NCBI RefSeq assembly: GCF_001922575.1
Contig: NZ_MRCI01000001.1
Coordinates: forward strand, 806,001-870,000
DNA from: Neptunomonas phycophila
GTDB lineage: Bacteria > Pseudomonadota > Gammaproteobacteria > Pseudomonadales > Balneatricaceae
DNA: 64,000 nucleotides
Direction of reading: 5' to 3'
This document shows, piece by piece, positions 55,240 to 64,000 of the stretch. Numbering within the stretch: the stretch's first letter is position 1; the number at the start of each line of letters is the position of its first letter. The notes under the pieces were generated by a model. It did not search any database, was not told the origin of the DNA, and saw only the letters and a list, made by a program, of their open reading frames with translations. The position numbers and the translations under genes were made by a program.

Positions 55240-56907
55240 TTATACCAGATCTTGCTCCCGCAACGAGGCTACTGCTTGCTTGAGTTGATCTGAATCTAGC
55301 TCATTATTGGCTGTTAACAGCAAATCAGTGTTGCTAGTGCCGGTATCGGTTAACACAATGATGCCCTGTTGTTTTAGGAGTTGGGCAACGGCATCAACTT
55401 TATCGGCTAGCTCAGCTGTAATCTCGGTGCTAACCAGCGCTGAGGCAACACGGCCTTGATCAAACAGAGCTTTTTCAAGCGAATAGATCAGGCTGCTCGC
55501 ATAAGGACCTTCAACTTTGACAATAGCGGCCTTCTGGCCAAAACGGCCTGCGCGATCTTTTGCTGAGACTTGTGAACTCTCAAATAAGTTGAGGTCGGCT
55601 TGCTGATCGGCTTCAATCATCATGCCAGCTGCTACTGTTTCGTTTGTTAGACGGTCTACGACAATAAAAGAGCCAGTGCCACGGAACGATTTGTAGTTGT
55701 CAGCGATGATTGAGCGCTCTAGTGTTAGCTCACAACGGCCAATCTCATTAAGACCTAAGGTGGCGGTTGATGACGTTTCCAAGGTGTTAACATCAATTTT
55801 ATGGCGTATAGCAGTAATTGAGCCAGCAACGCGACTAGTTAACAATTTGATATCGTACTGTTTGCCTTGAACCAATGAGTTTTCAGACATCCATACCAGT
55901 GAAGCATCGAAACGATTAGTGGTACGTGGGACCTGAGCACTATTGACGAGGACATCACCGCGCGAGATGTCGATCTCATCTTCTAGCGTTAATGTAATAG
56001 CCATAGGAGGGAAGGCTTCAGGGATTTCGCCGTCAAAAGTAACAATCGATTTTACGCGTGAGGTTTTGCCAGAAGGCATAACGGTAATTTCATCACCGGG
56101 GCGAACAACACCCGATGTTAACGTGCCGCAATAGCCGCGGAAATCCAGGTTTGGGCGGTTAACATATTGAACGGGGAAGCGTAATTCATCAAAGTTCTGA
56201 TCATTGATAACCGGCACCGTCTCTAACAACTTCATTAATGGCTGGCCATCGTACCAAGCCATTTTTTCAGAGGCGTTAACAACGTTATCGCCTTTTAATG
56301 CTGACATCGGAACAAATTGAATATCCGGCAAATCCAGCTGATTAGAGAAAGCGAGGTAGTCTGCTTTGATTTGCTCGAATCGATCTTCGCTAAACTCAAC
56401 GAGGTCCATTTTGTTGACAGCAATAATCGTGTGCTTGATACCTAATAGCGATACGATAAAGCTGTGGCGTTTAGTTTGCGTTTGTACACCATAGCGAGCA
56501 TCAATCAGGATGATGGCTAGATCGCATGTCGAAGCACCGGTAGCCATGTTGCGCGTGTATTGTTCGTGCCCTGGGGTGTCCGCAATGATAAATTTGCGTT
56601 TGTCTGTCGAAAAATACCGATACGCGACATCAATTGTGATTCCTTGCTCGCGTTCGGCTTGTAAGCCATCAACTAGCAATGCGAGGTCTAGTTCTTCGCC
56701 AGCGTTACCTACACGAGCGTTATCACTTTGGATTGCCGCGAGCTGGTCTTCATAAATCATTTTTGAGTCATGTAAAAGACGACCAATAAGTGTGGATTTG
56801 CCGTCATCTACGCTGCCGCATGTCAAAAAGCGCAGTAGCTCTTTGTTTTCGTGCTGGTTTAAATACTCTTTGATGTCGCTTGAAATAAGATCAGACTGGT
56901 GGCTCAT
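55240..56907 (-). CDS. cysN: Sulfate adenylyltransferase subunit 1 (GTPase)
   Basis: The 555-residue GTPase that drives CysD to make adenosine 5'-phosphosulfate. EF-Tu-like motifs are present: G1 GSVDDGKST at ~31-39, [11 protein letters not shown], and G4 NKMDLV, followed by two beta-barrel domains. The length is that of stand-alone CysN plus ~80 residues; it lacks an APS-kinase (CysC) domain, which in fused forms would add about 200 residues and a second P-loop. cysD lies upstream with a 122-nt gap on the same strand. Confidence 0.97.
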   Translation of the reverse strand: MSHQSDLISSDIKEYLNQHENKELLRFLTCGSVDDGKSTLIGRLLHDSKMIYEDQLAAIQSDNARVGNAGEELDLALLVDGLQAEREQGITIDVAYRYFSTDKRKFIIADTPGHEQYTRNMATGASTCDLAIILIDARYGVQTQTKRHSFIVSLLGIKHTIIAVNKMDLVEFSEDRFEQIKADYLAFSNQLDLPDIQFVPMSALKGDNVVNASEKMAWYDGQPLMKLLETVPVINDQNFDELRFPVQYVNRPNLDFRGYCGTLTSGVVRPGDEITVMPSGKTSRVKSIVTFDGEIPEAFPPMAITLTLEDEIDISRGDVLVNSAQVPRTTNRFDASLVWMSENSLVQGKQYDIKLLTSRVAGSITAIRHKIDVNTLETSSTATLGLNEIGRCELTLERSIIADNYKSFRGTGSFIVVDRLTNETVAAGMMIEADQQADLNLFESSQVSAKDRAGRFGQKAAIVKVEGPYASSLIYSLEKALFDQGRVASALVSTEITAELADKVDAVAQLLKQQGIIVLTDTGTSNTDLLLTANNELDSDQLKQAVASLREQDLV

Positions 56908-57029
56908 GAGTTTTACTCTCTACAAATTCGTTCCTAAAAATGGATGCAATACAGGCTTTGTACTGCGCTAGGCATTTATCCTGCCTCTAACGCGTTGGCT
57001 TGCGTTATTGAAGCGGGATATTGTTGTGC

Positions 57030-57965
57030 CTAGAAGTAACCTTCCATTTTCTTTTTCTCCATTGATCCAGATGAATCGTGGTCAATGGCGCGGCCTTGGC
57101 GTTCCGATGTGGTCGTTAATAGCATTTCTTGAATGATCTCAGGCAATGTTGCTGCGTCAGATTCAACAGCCCCAGTTAATGGGTAGCAGCCTAACGTACG
57201 GAAACGCACATTTTTCATCATGGGTTTTTCGCCTTCTTGCAAAGGCATGCGCTCGTCGTCGACCATAATGAGCATGCCATCGCGCTCAACCACAGGACGG
57301 ATGTCTGAGTAGTAAAGAGGAACAATCGGAATGCTCTCTAGGTAGATGTATTGCCAAATATCTAGCTCTGTCCAGTTGGATAGTGGGAAGACACGAATGC
57401 TTTCGCCTTGGTCAACACGTGTGTTGAAGATGTTCCATAGCTCAGGGCGCTGATTTTTTGGGTCCCAGCGATGGTTCTTATCGCGGAAAGAAAACACGCG
57501 CTCTTTAGCTCGTGATTTTTCCTCGTCACGACGGGCACCACCAAAAGCGGCATCAAATTTATATTTGTTGAGTGCTTGCTTGAGTGCCTGCGTTTTCATG
57601 ATGTCGGTGTGCTTAGATGACCCATGAGTAAATGGGCCTACGCCCATATCTACACCTTCTTGATTGATGTGGACGATCAAGTCCATGCCTACTTCTTCGG
57701 CCATTTTGTCACGGAAACTGATCATTTCCTTAAACTTCCATGTGGTATCCACATGCAGTAGAGGGAAGGGAGGCTTGCCAGGGAAAAAGGCCTTGCGAGC
57801 AAGGTGCAGCATAACAGCTGAGTCTTTACCGACAGAGTAAAGCATAACTGGGTTGTCAAACTCAGCGGCTACTTCGCGAATAATTTGGATACTTTCTGAT
57901 TCCAGCTGTTTTAAGTGGGTCAGACGGTGTTCTGGTAAAGATGTCATCAGTATGTGCCTACTCAT
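57030..57965 (-). CDS. cysD: Sulfate adenylyltransferase subunit 2
   Basis: The catalytic subunit of ATP sulfurylase, 311 residues, in the PAPS-reductase/ATP-pyrophosphatase fold. It carries [22 protein letters not shown] (PP-loop), [34 protein letters not shown] and [20 protein letters not shown], and ends [11 protein letters not shown] as in other CysD proteins. An ATG at 57947 (MTSLPEHRL) is an alternative start that gives the usual family N-terminus. It is divergent from the TauE gene over 294 nt, where sulfur-responsive control would be expected. Confidence 0.97.
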   Translation of the reverse strand: MSRHILMTSLPEHRLTHLKQLESESIQIIREVAAEFDNPVMLYSVGKDSAVMLHLARKAFFPGKPPFPLLHVDTTWKFKEMISFRDKMAEEVGMDLIVHINQEGVDMGVGPFTHGSSKHTDIMKTQALKQALNKYKFDAAFGGARRDEEKSRAKERVFSFRDKNHRWDPKNQRPELWNIFNTRVDQGESIRVFPLSNWTELDIWQYIYLESIPIVPLYYSDIRPVVERDGMLIMVDDERMPLQEGEKPMMKNVRFRTLGCYPLTGAVESDAATLPEIIQEMLLTTTSERQGRAIDHDSSGSMEKKKMEGYF

Positions 57966-58259
57966 TTAACTTTAAAATAGGTTAGTCGAAGCTGAAGGTT
58001 GTGGGTGCAGCTCCTCTAGAATGGGGCGCATTATTGCAAAGACGCTTATCTAATAAAAGGAATAAATAGCAATCTTGTTATTTCTAAATGGAATATAAGG
58101 CGGTGTGCTTAGAGCAAACGCTTAGGTTTGGTGAGGTAATGTCTCTTATATCGCCTTTTGGTATAAGAAAATAAAAAACTATTATTTTAGGTTATATAAA
58201 TTACTGGTATTATGTCGCATAGAAATTTATCTGCACAATGATACTGGTATCTGACGTTT

Positions 58260-59045
58260 ATGGAATTTGCTTATAGCTTTGCTGGGCTGCTAGTTGGCTT
58301 TGTTGTCGGACTTACAGGTATCGGCGGTGGGGCATTAATGACCCCTATTTTGATTGTGATATTTGGCATACCTCCGGTTGTTGCCGTGAGTACGGACCTT
58401 ATATACGCGTCTGTGACCAAAAGTGGTGGGGTTTTTGCGTATGCGCGTAAACAATTAATTGCATGGCGGGTTGTGATTTTACTGTTGTTGGGTAGTATTC
58501 CCGGCAGTCTGCTGACCCTTAATTATCTAAAAGGGTTTGCTGATTTATCGCAAATCGAGCATTTGATGAATCTGACGTTAGGTTTTTCATTAATCCTAAC
58601 GTCTATTGCTGTTTTTGGGCGTAACCGCATTCGTGAGTTTGCGCTGCAGCAAGAGAGTAAACCATGGGTATCTAGCGCACGAAAAATAAGACCTTATGTA
58701 ACTTTTGTTATGGGTCTTGTGCTGGGGTGCTTGGTCACATTATCTTCCGTCGGTGCAGGTGCGCTGGGAACGGCGCTGTTGATTACCTTGTACCCAAGGA
58801 TGAGCATGCCAACTATCGTTGGTACCGACTTATTTCACGCTGTTATTTTGACGGGTGTGGCGGGAGCTGGCCATTACACTATGGGTAGTGTGGATTTGGC
58901 GTTGCTGGGGTATTTGTTAATAGGTTCTTTGCCGGGCGTGTTTGTCGGCAGTTACCTAGGTGCAAAGCTGTCGCCTAAGGTAATGCAGCCTATTATGGGA
59001 TCTGTGTTGTTTGCTATCGGCTTGCGCTTTGTCTTGGCAGGCTGA
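58260..59045 (+). CDS. TauE/SafE family sulfite/sulfonate permease
   Basis: A 261-residue inner-membrane protein with about eight hydrophobic helices and the two conserved halves of the family: GLLVGFVVGLTGIGGGALMTPILI at the N-terminus and VLGCLVTLSSVGAGALGTALL plus TDLFHAVILTGVAGAGHY in the second half. Its position between cysD and cysI suggests it moves sulfite or a related sulfur anion, either importing a substrate or relieving sulfite excess; direction is not evident. Confidence 0.93.
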   Translation: MEFAYSFAGLLVGFVVGLTGIGGGALMTPILIVIFGIPPVVAVSTDLIYASVTKSGGVFAYARKQLIAWRVVILLLLGSIPGSLLTLNYLKGFADLSQIEHLMNLTLGFSLILTSIAVFGRNRIREFALQQESKPWVSSARKIRPYVTFVMGLVLGCLVTLSSVGAGALGTALLITLYPRMSMPTIVGTDLFHAVILTGVAGAGHYTMGSVDLALLGYLLIGSLPGVFVGSYLGAKLSPKVMQPIMGSVLFAIGLRFVLAG

Positions 59046-59113
59046 TCATAATTAGAAATTTTAGACATTAATTAAGAATCAAAGTGGGCAGTTAACTGCC
59101 AAATGGGTGAAAC

Positions 59114-60775
59114 ATGTATCAGTATAATGAAGTCGATCAGACGCTGGTTCAGGAACGAGTCGAGCAGTTCCGAGATCAGACACGACGTTTTTTGGCCGGT
59201 GAGCTGCCAGAGGATGATTTTTTAGCGCTACGATTAATGAATGGTTTATACATTCAGCGTTATGCGCCAATGTTGCGCGTGGCAGTGCCGTACGGTCTGA
59301 TGTCTTCTACTCAGATGCGTAAATTGGCTCATATTGCCCGTAAGTATGATAAGGGTTATGGTCACTTCACCACCCGAACTAACATTCAATATAACTGGCC
59401 TAAGCTGGAAGATGTACCTGATATTTTGGCTGAATTGGCTGAAGTGCAGATGCACGCTATTCAGACTTCTGGTAACTGCATCCGTAACACTACAACGGAT
59501 GAGTATGCAGGTATTAATGCGAACGAGATTGAAGATCCGCGCCCGTATTGCGAGATTATTCGCCAGTGGTCAACATTGCATCCGGAATTCGCTTATTTAC
59601 CACGTAAATTTAAAATAGCAGTAACAGGTGGTCCTGAAGATCGTGCCGCTTCTCAAGTGCACGATATAGGTCTACATATTGTGCGGAATGATGAAGGTGA
59701 GGTTGGTTTTGAAGTGCTGGTTGGTGGTGGTTTAGGCCGTACGCCGTTTATTGGTAAGGTAGTACGCAGCTTTCTGCCAAAACAGCATTTGTTATCTTAT
59801 CTGGATGCTATTTTACGTGTTTATAACCTCAATGGGCGTCGTGATAACAAATACAAAGCGCGTATCAAAATTTTAGTAGATGCGATGGGTGTTGAAGCAT
59901 TTTCTGAGTTAGTCGAAGCAGAATGGCAATCCTTTGGTAAGGATGGTCAGTTGACATTGACTGAGGCTGAAATTGAGCGTGCTAAATCATTCTTCAAACC
60001 GCTGGATTATGATCTTTCTGCGGCTAATGACACCAGCTTGGCGCAGCAATTAGCAGATGATAAAGCCTTTAATGCTTGGTATGAGCGCAATACGGTAGCA
60101 CACAAAGTGGATGGCTATCGTGCAGTGGTTGTGTCTCTTAAGCCGCTGTTGAAAGCACCGGGCGATATTACTGATGCGCAAATGGATTTGGTGGCTGATT
60201 TGGCTGACCAATACAGCATGGGTGAGATTCGCTCTACGCATCATCAAAACCTCGTTTTGGGTGAAGTTAAAAAATCCGATCTATACGCGTTATGGAAGGT
60301 GTTAGAGGCTAATGAGTTGGCGCGTGCCAACGTCGGTACGTTAACCGATATGATTTGCTGTCCAGGCTTTGATTTCTGTGCTTTGGCAAACGCTAAAACC
60401 ATTAATATTGCAGAGCAGATCAACCAGTGTTTCGATGATTTGGATCATTTGTATGATCTGGGTGATATACGACTCAATATGTCTGGCTGTATCAATGCAT
60501 GTGGTCACCATCATGTCGCTGATATTGGTATTTTGGGTGTGGATAAGAAAGGCGAAGATTGGTATCAAATTACGCTGGGTGGCTCATCTAAAGCCGATGC
60601 ACGTCTAGGTAAGGTGCTGGGTAAGGCGGTTGCCGCGGATGATGTTGCTAAAACCCTGCAAACTGTTTTGTCGGTCTATGTTGAAAACCGCACTGAAGAA
60701 GAGTCGTTTGCTGACACTGTTCAGCGCTTAGGTATTGCACCGTTTAAGGAGAGAGTTTATGCCCCTGTTAATTAA
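59114..60775 (+). CDS. cysI: Sulfite reductase hemoprotein (ferredoxin/NADPH type)
   Basis: A 553-residue siroheme and 4Fe-4S enzyme that reduces sulfite to sulfide. It follows the Pseudomonas CysI type: GHFTTRTNIQYNWPKLEDVPDIL, QTSGNCIRNTTTDEYAG, GGGLGRTPFIGK, and the cofactor cysteines in CCPGFDFCALA and LNMSGCINACGHHHVADIGI. Nitrite reductases share the fold, but the neighbours (DUF934, cysH, cysG) point to sulfite. It overlaps the DUF934 gene by 17 nt. Confidence 0.95.
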   Translation: MYQYNEVDQTLVQERVEQFRDQTRRFLAGELPEDDFLALRLMNGLYIQRYAPMLRVAVPYGLMSSTQMRKLAHIARKYDKGYGHFTTRTNIQYNWPKLEDVPDILAELAEVQMHAIQTSGNCIRNTTTDEYAGINANEIEDPRPYCEIIRQWSTLHPEFAYLPRKFKIAVTGGPEDRAASQVHDIGLHIVRNDEGEVGFEVLVGGGLGRTPFIGKVVRSFLPKQHLLSYLDAILRVYNLNGRRDNKYKARIKILVDAMGVEAFSELVEAEWQSFGKDGQLTLTEAEIERAKSFFKPLDYDLSAANDTSLAQQLADDKAFNAWYERNTVAHKVDGYRAVVVSLKPLLKAPGDITDAQMDLVADLADQYSMGEIRSTHHQNLVLGEVKKSDLYALWKVLEANELARANVGTLTDMICCPGFDFCALANAKTINIAEQINQCFDDLDHLYDLGDIRLNMSGCINACGHHHVADIGILGVDKKGEDWYQITLGGSSKADARLGKVLGKAVAADDVAKTLQTVLSVYVENRTEEESFADTVQRLGIAPFKERVYAPVN

Positions 60776-61250
60776 TCGAGCGGTTGCTGAAAATGATACA
60801 TGGCAGTTTGTCTCTGCGGATGCTATCGAGGCGAATGCGGACTTACCGGTAGGTGATATTGTCGTTCCTTTTGCCTATTACCTAGAGAATAAAACACAGT
60901 TACTGGCGCGTGAGGGAAAAGTGGCTGTGGTCGTCAATGGTGATGATGATTTGCAGGCGCTTATTGCTTGTTTGTCTGAGCTGTCATTGGTGGCAATTGA
61001 TTTCCCTGCTTTTCGTGATGGTCGTGGTTTCAGTATTGCGCGTAAGGTTGTGCGCGCAGGCTTTAAAGGAGAGGTGCGGGCTGTAGGTGATGTTGGTCGA
61101 GACCGCCTAGAGTACATGGAAAACTGTGGCTTTAACGCTTTTGATATTAGTGATGAGGCGTTTAGTGATGACACGCTTAAAGCGTTCACTGAAATTACGG
61201 TGAACTATCAAGGTACAGCTGCAGATCCGCGTCCTATTTTCCGTCGTTAA
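60759..61250 (+). CDS. DUF934 protein of the cysI-cysH operon
   Basis: A 163-residue cytosolic protein of the DUF934 family, seen between cysI and cysH in Pseudomonas and relatives. The conserved stretch is DFPAFRDGRGFSIARKVVRAGFKGEVRAVGDVGRDRL, with NCGFNAFDI after it. AAGGAGAG lies a few bases before the ATG; the frame opens earlier within cysI. It probably supports sulfite reductase function; that role is inferred from conserved neighbourhood only. Confidence 0.92.
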   Translation: MPLLINRAVAENDTWQFVSADAIEANADLPVGDIVVPFAYYLENKTQLLAREGKVAVVVNGDDDLQALIACLSELSLVAIDFPAFRDGRGFSIARKVVRAGFKGEVRAVGDVGRDRLEYMENCGFNAFDISDEAFSDDTLKAFTEITVNYQGTAADPRPIFRR

Positions 61251-61307
61251 GCCTAATAAGGTGAGATTCTCCTGCCAAATACGTGCAGGAGAAAGGAGTG
61301 AAATGTA

Positions 61308-61931
61308 ATGAGTATTGATTTAGCGGCTGCTAATGCGGCGCTTGAGGGTAAAACGCCTCAAGAAATTATTGCCTGGGCAATAGAAAACTCTGAGAACCCG
61401 TTAGTAACTACGAATTTTCGACCTTACGAATCCGTCATACTGCATATGGCTGTTCAAGCAAAGCCTGATATTAAAGTGTTATGGGTTGATTCGGGTTACA
61501 ATACATCAGCTACCTATCGCTTTGCTGAAAAAGTAATTCAAGACTTAAACTTGAATGTAGAAACATACATTCCTCAGCAAACATCGGCGCGCCGTAATGT
61601 GTTGATGAAAGGTATTCCTGATGTAGGTGATGAGTTACATGATGAGTTTACTCGTCAAGTTAAGCTTGAGCCTTTTCAGCGTGCTTTGGCCGAGTTGAAG
61701 CCGGATTTGTGGCTAAACGCGATTCGTAAAGATCAGACCGAGTTTCGCCAGTCACTTGAAATTGTTTCTGCCAGCAAAGACGGCATAATTAAGGTGGCTC
61801 CATTATTCAATTGGACAGATGCTGATCTTGAGGCGTATCTTGAACAGCATAATCTGCCAAACGAGCATGATTACTTTGACCCTACAAAAGCGGTTGAAAA
61901 TCGCGAGTGTGGATTGCACACTCAGCTGTAA
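61308..61931 (+). CDS. cysH: Phosphoadenylyl-sulfate reductase
   Basis: A 207-residue reductase in the PP-loop fold that reduces activated sulfate to sulfite. Matches include VLWVDSGYNTSATYRFAEKV, WLNAIRKDQTEFR, VAPLFNWTDADLEAYLEQHNLP and the C-terminal catalytic ECGLHTQL. The paired-cysteine (CC) motifs of 4Fe-4S APS reductases are absent, so it is of the PAPS-using type, as in E. coli. That would need an APS kinase (CysC), which I do not find in this window. It follows the DUF934 gene by 57 nt. Confidence 0.95.
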   Translation: MSIDLAAANAALEGKTPQEIIAWAIENSENPLVTTNFRPYESVILHMAVQAKPDIKVLWVDSGYNTSATYRFAEKVIQDLNLNVETYIPQQTSARRNVLMKGIPDVGDELHDEFTRQVKLEPFQRALAELKPDLWLNAIRKDQTEFRQSLEIVSASKDGIIKVAPLFNWTDADLEAYLEQHNLPNEHDYFDPTKAVENRECGLHTQL

Positions 61932-62024
61932 CTTTACTCGCTAATTTCCACTGAATGGGCCTGAAGTGATCATTGCCTGAGCCATTAAGGTTTTGTTGGC
62001 TCGTTCAGTCATTGAGGGTTCATT

Positions 62025-63464
62025 GTGGATTTTTTACCTCTCTTCTTTAATCTTAAAGGTCGTCAGGCGCTATTAGTTGGTGGTGGCGATGTCGCTTTGC
62101 GCAAAGCGCGTTTGCTAAAACGGGCTGGCGTGTCGTTAACGGTTGTTTCTCATGCGGTTGTTGATGAGCTAAGGCTTATGCTGCGTGACCCTGATGATCA
62201 AATCATTATCGGTGAGTATCACCCGTCATTGCTTGATAGTAAGTGTTTGGTAATAGCTGCAACCGATGATAACGCGCTGCATGAGCGGATTCATTTTGAT
62301 GCACTCGATAAGAATGTCCCCGTTAACGTTGTGGATACGCCTGCGTTATGCACGTTCATATTCCCCGCTATTGTGGACCGTTCCCCTATCGTTATTGGTA
62401 TTACTTCTGGCGGCGAATCACCTGTATTGGCAAGGCTGCTTCGGGCGCGTTTAGAAACGCTAATCCCTTCAGGGTACAGTCGCTTGGGTGGTTTGGCTGC
62501 CCGATTTAGAAGCCAAGTGAAGGCACGCTTTACATCGTTGAATGATCGTCGTCGCTTCTGGGAAAATGTGTTAGAAGGTCAGATCGCGGAAAAGGTGTTT
62601 TCTGGGCGCAATGAAGAGGCGGAAGCACAGCTGAAAACGGCTATAGAGCAAGGCGATACGGGGCATAGAAGTGGAGAGGTCTACCTGGTAGGGGCTGGTC
62701 CCGGTGATCCTGAGTTGCTTACGTTTAAAGCGTTGCGCTTGATGCAGCAAGCAGATGTCGTCTTTTATGACAACCTTGTGTCCAAAGAAGTGTTGGATCT
62801 TTGTCGTCGTGACGCAGACTTGGTGTATGTTGGTAAGCGTCGAGATAACCATGCTGTCCCACAGGAAGGTATTAATCAGCTGTTGGTTGAGCATGCTAAA
62901 AAAGGAAAACGTGTTGTTCGCCTGAAAGGTGGAGACCCTTTTATTTTTGGTCGTGGTGGCGAAGAGCTGGAAGAGTTGAAAGCACATGGTATCCCTTTTC
63001 AGGTGGTGCCGGGCATTACCGCTGCAAGTGCTTGCTCCACGTATGCTGGTATTCCGTTAACGCACCGAGGCTACGCGCAGTCAGTTAAATTTGTAACCGG
63101 TCAGCTTAAGAATCGCCAGCAGGCCTTAGAGTATGCGGAGCTAGTGCACCCTAATCAAACGGTGGTGTTTTATATGGGGCTCCATACCTTGCCTGTTTTG
63201 GTTCAAGGTTTGCTGGATCATGGTAAGCCGTCTGCCACGCCGATTGCTATTGTGTCTAAAGGGACGGCGGCCGATCAGCGTGTATTGACGGGAACCCTAG
63301 AAGATATCGTTGATAAACAGGCCGATGCGAAGCTAGAGGCACCTGCCCTGATCATCGTGGGTAAAGTGGTTGATCTTCACGAGCAGCTTGCGTGGTTTGG
63401 CCAGCAAGAGCAGGGTAATGTGACCCATGCTTTAGGAATGTTGAAAACGACCGCCGAAAAGTAG
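62025..63464 (+). CDS. cysG: Siroheme synthase (multifunctional)
   Basis: A 479-residue enzyme that makes siroheme, the cofactor of CysI. Residues ~1-205 are the dehydrogenase/ferrochelatase part (LLVGGGDVALRKARLLKRAG, AATDDNALHERI, VVDTPALCTFIFPAIVDRSP, GESPVLARLLRARLE). Residues ~215-465 are uroporphyrinogen methyltransferase (VYLVGAGPGDPELLTFKA, VRLKGGDPFIFGRGGEELE, VVPGITAASACSTYAGIPLTHR, FYMGL). The start is a GTG with GAGGG upstream; the protein (V/M)DFLPLFF aligns with E. coli CysG. It ends the cys transcription unit, converging on an unknown gene across a hairpin. Confidence 0.97.
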   Translation: MDFLPLFFNLKGRQALLVGGGDVALRKARLLKRAGVSLTVVSHAVVDELRLMLRDPDDQIIIGEYHPSLLDSKCLVIAATDDNALHERIHFDALDKNVPVNVVDTPALCTFIFPAIVDRSPIVIGITSGGESPVLARLLRARLETLIPSGYSRLGGLAARFRSQVKARFTSLNDRRRFWENVLEGQIAEKVFSGRNEEAEAQLKTAIEQGDTGHRSGEVYLVGAGPGDPELLTFKALRLMQQADVVFYDNLVSKEVLDLCRRDADLVYVGKRRDNHAVPQEGINQLLVEHAKKGKRVVRLKGGDPFIFGRGGEELEELKAHGIPFQVVPGITAASACSTYAGIPLTHRGYAQSVKFVTGQLKNRQQALEYAELVHPNQTVVFYMGLHTLPVLVQGLLDHGKPSATPIAIVSKGTAADQRVLTGTLEDIVDKQADAKLEAPALIIVGKVVDLHEQLAWFGQQEQGNVTHALGMLKTTAEK

Positions 63465-63479
63465 CGTAAAGGTGGGCGG

Positions 63480-63510
63480 CACTCAGGTGGTGGCACGCAT
63501 CACTTGAGTG
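63480..63510 (+). terminator. Hairpin at cysG 3' end
   Basis: A 10-bp stem (CACTCAGGTG at 63480-63489 and CACTTGAGTG at 63501-63510) with one G-U wobble and an 11-nt loop, 16 nt after cysG and overlapping the end of the convergent gene. Followed by TTTG only, so termination is probable but not strong. Confidence 0.5.
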
Positions 63511-63901
63511 TTTGTAGCATGCTATTGGCCAAGGTTTGCATACGTTGTAAGCCGATATCCGCTTTTTCTAAAAAATCTTGGTCGGCTTGGGTTGGGTTGT
63601 ACCAAAATGTGCCTGAAACATGACAGCGCTTAGCTAGTTTGTGAATGCCTAAGTCTTCAAGAGTGTACCCTAGTTGGGTCCATCGCTCCGTTAATTGAGC
63701 CTCAGTTTGATGGCTCCTTATGCCCGCGTTATTAATGTGCTGAACATAGACTGAAGTAGCCCTTGCTGCTAAAACAACTTCTCGTAAAGCAGAGATAGAC
63801 TCCAGTTTGCGCTTATTATTGGCTCTATTTAGATTGGTAAGCCATTGAGTAGCGTGTTTGATTAGCTGCCATAGCGGGATCCCTGTTTCCAATGCGGGCA
63901 T
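63500..63901 (-). CDS. Hypothetical protein, unrecognised
   Basis: A 133-residue predicted cytosolic, mostly helical protein with no signal peptide or membrane helix. I do not recognise a family. Visible features are ATQWLTNLNRANNKRKLESISALRE, LEDLGIHKLAKRCHVSGTFWYNP and a helical C-terminus. The ribosome site before the ATG is poor. It converges with cysG, sharing a hairpin, and lies close to the window end so its neighbours on that side are not seen. Likely real because the frame is long and codon use resembles its neighbours. Confidence 0.6.
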   Translation of the reverse strand: MPALETGIPLWQLIKHATQWLTNLNRANNKRKLESISALREVVLAARATSVYVQHINNAGIRSHQTEAQLTERWTQLGYTLEDLGIHKLAKRCHVSGTFWYNPTQADQDFLEKADIGLQRMQTLANSMLQTLK

Positions 63902-64000
63902 GTGCTGTCCTTATAACCGGCTTTGTTGATATAGAGATGACGATTAGATCGTTTTTTTAGCCTGAACCTTTCGAACTGAACGCTATCACAGATACAGCCA

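Overview
The window looks like an ordinary stretch of chromosome from a marine-type gammaproteobacterium, probably in or near the Oceanospirillales; this placement is an inference. It rests on the gene content: class Ia nrdAB-yfaE, a six-gene Rnf complex, Pseudomonas-like cysI-DUF934-cysH, a Pseudomonas-like polyol ABC operon, KdsA, an Exonuclease I of E. coli type, and a tRNA-Tyr close to the E. coli gene. Base composition is moderately AT-leaning by eye. I see no phage, insertion sequence, CRISPR array or plasmid signature.

Layout. 1-4.3 kb: DUF349 protein (cut by the window edge), ychJ, sbcB and a small secreted protein. 4.3-11.3 kb: a pitrilysin-like M16 protease, then a run with a DUF6394 membrane protein, a K+ channel with two RCK domains, an EamA transporter and a Tim44-domain protein. 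11.3-14.8 kb: yaaA, trpS with an unusual C-terminal extension, and a Dyp-type peroxidase. 15-24.4 kb: a signalling region (TonB-dependent receptor, YfiR-like protein, hybrid histidine kinase, REC/degenerate GGDEF/EAL protein), with cysK lying inverted in its middle. 24.4-30.7 kb: minus-strand genes for a DUF4139 protein, a pseudokinase-FGE-like membrane fusion, KdsA, a GIDE-domain protein carrying an EF-hand, LemA and a small membrane protein. 31-41.3 kb: a polyol operon (binding protein, two permeases, ATPase, mannitol/arabitol dehydrogenase, HAD phosphatase, transaldolase, xylulokinase, AraC regulator). 41.4-45.7 kb: tRNA-Tyr with a recognisable promoter, then nrdA-nrdB-yfaE behind a likely NrdR site. 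45.7-46.2 kb: an AT-rich gap with DnaA-box-like sites. 46.2-55.1 kb: nth, a diguanylate cyclase with a REC-CheC-like partner, and rnfABCDGE. 55.2-63.5 kb: sulfate assimilation (cysN, cysD, a TauE-type exporter, cysI, DUF934, cysH, cysG). The window ends with an unrecognised 133-residue gene.

How the genes work together. The polyol operon would import a hexitol or pentitol, oxidise it to fructose or xylulose, phosphorylate xylulose and feed the pentose phosphate pathway. The cys genes cover sulfate activation, (PAPS) reduction, sulfite reduction and siroheme synthesis, with cysK as the final step elsewhere in the window. Rnf couples ferredoxin/NADH electron flow to ion gradients. Several intercistronic RNA hairpins and a possible leader peptide suggest post-transcriptional tuning of the polyol operon. 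The most unusual proteins are the pseudokinase-FGE fusion, the EF-hand GIDE protein, and the split TonB/YfiR/kinase/EAL signalling set.
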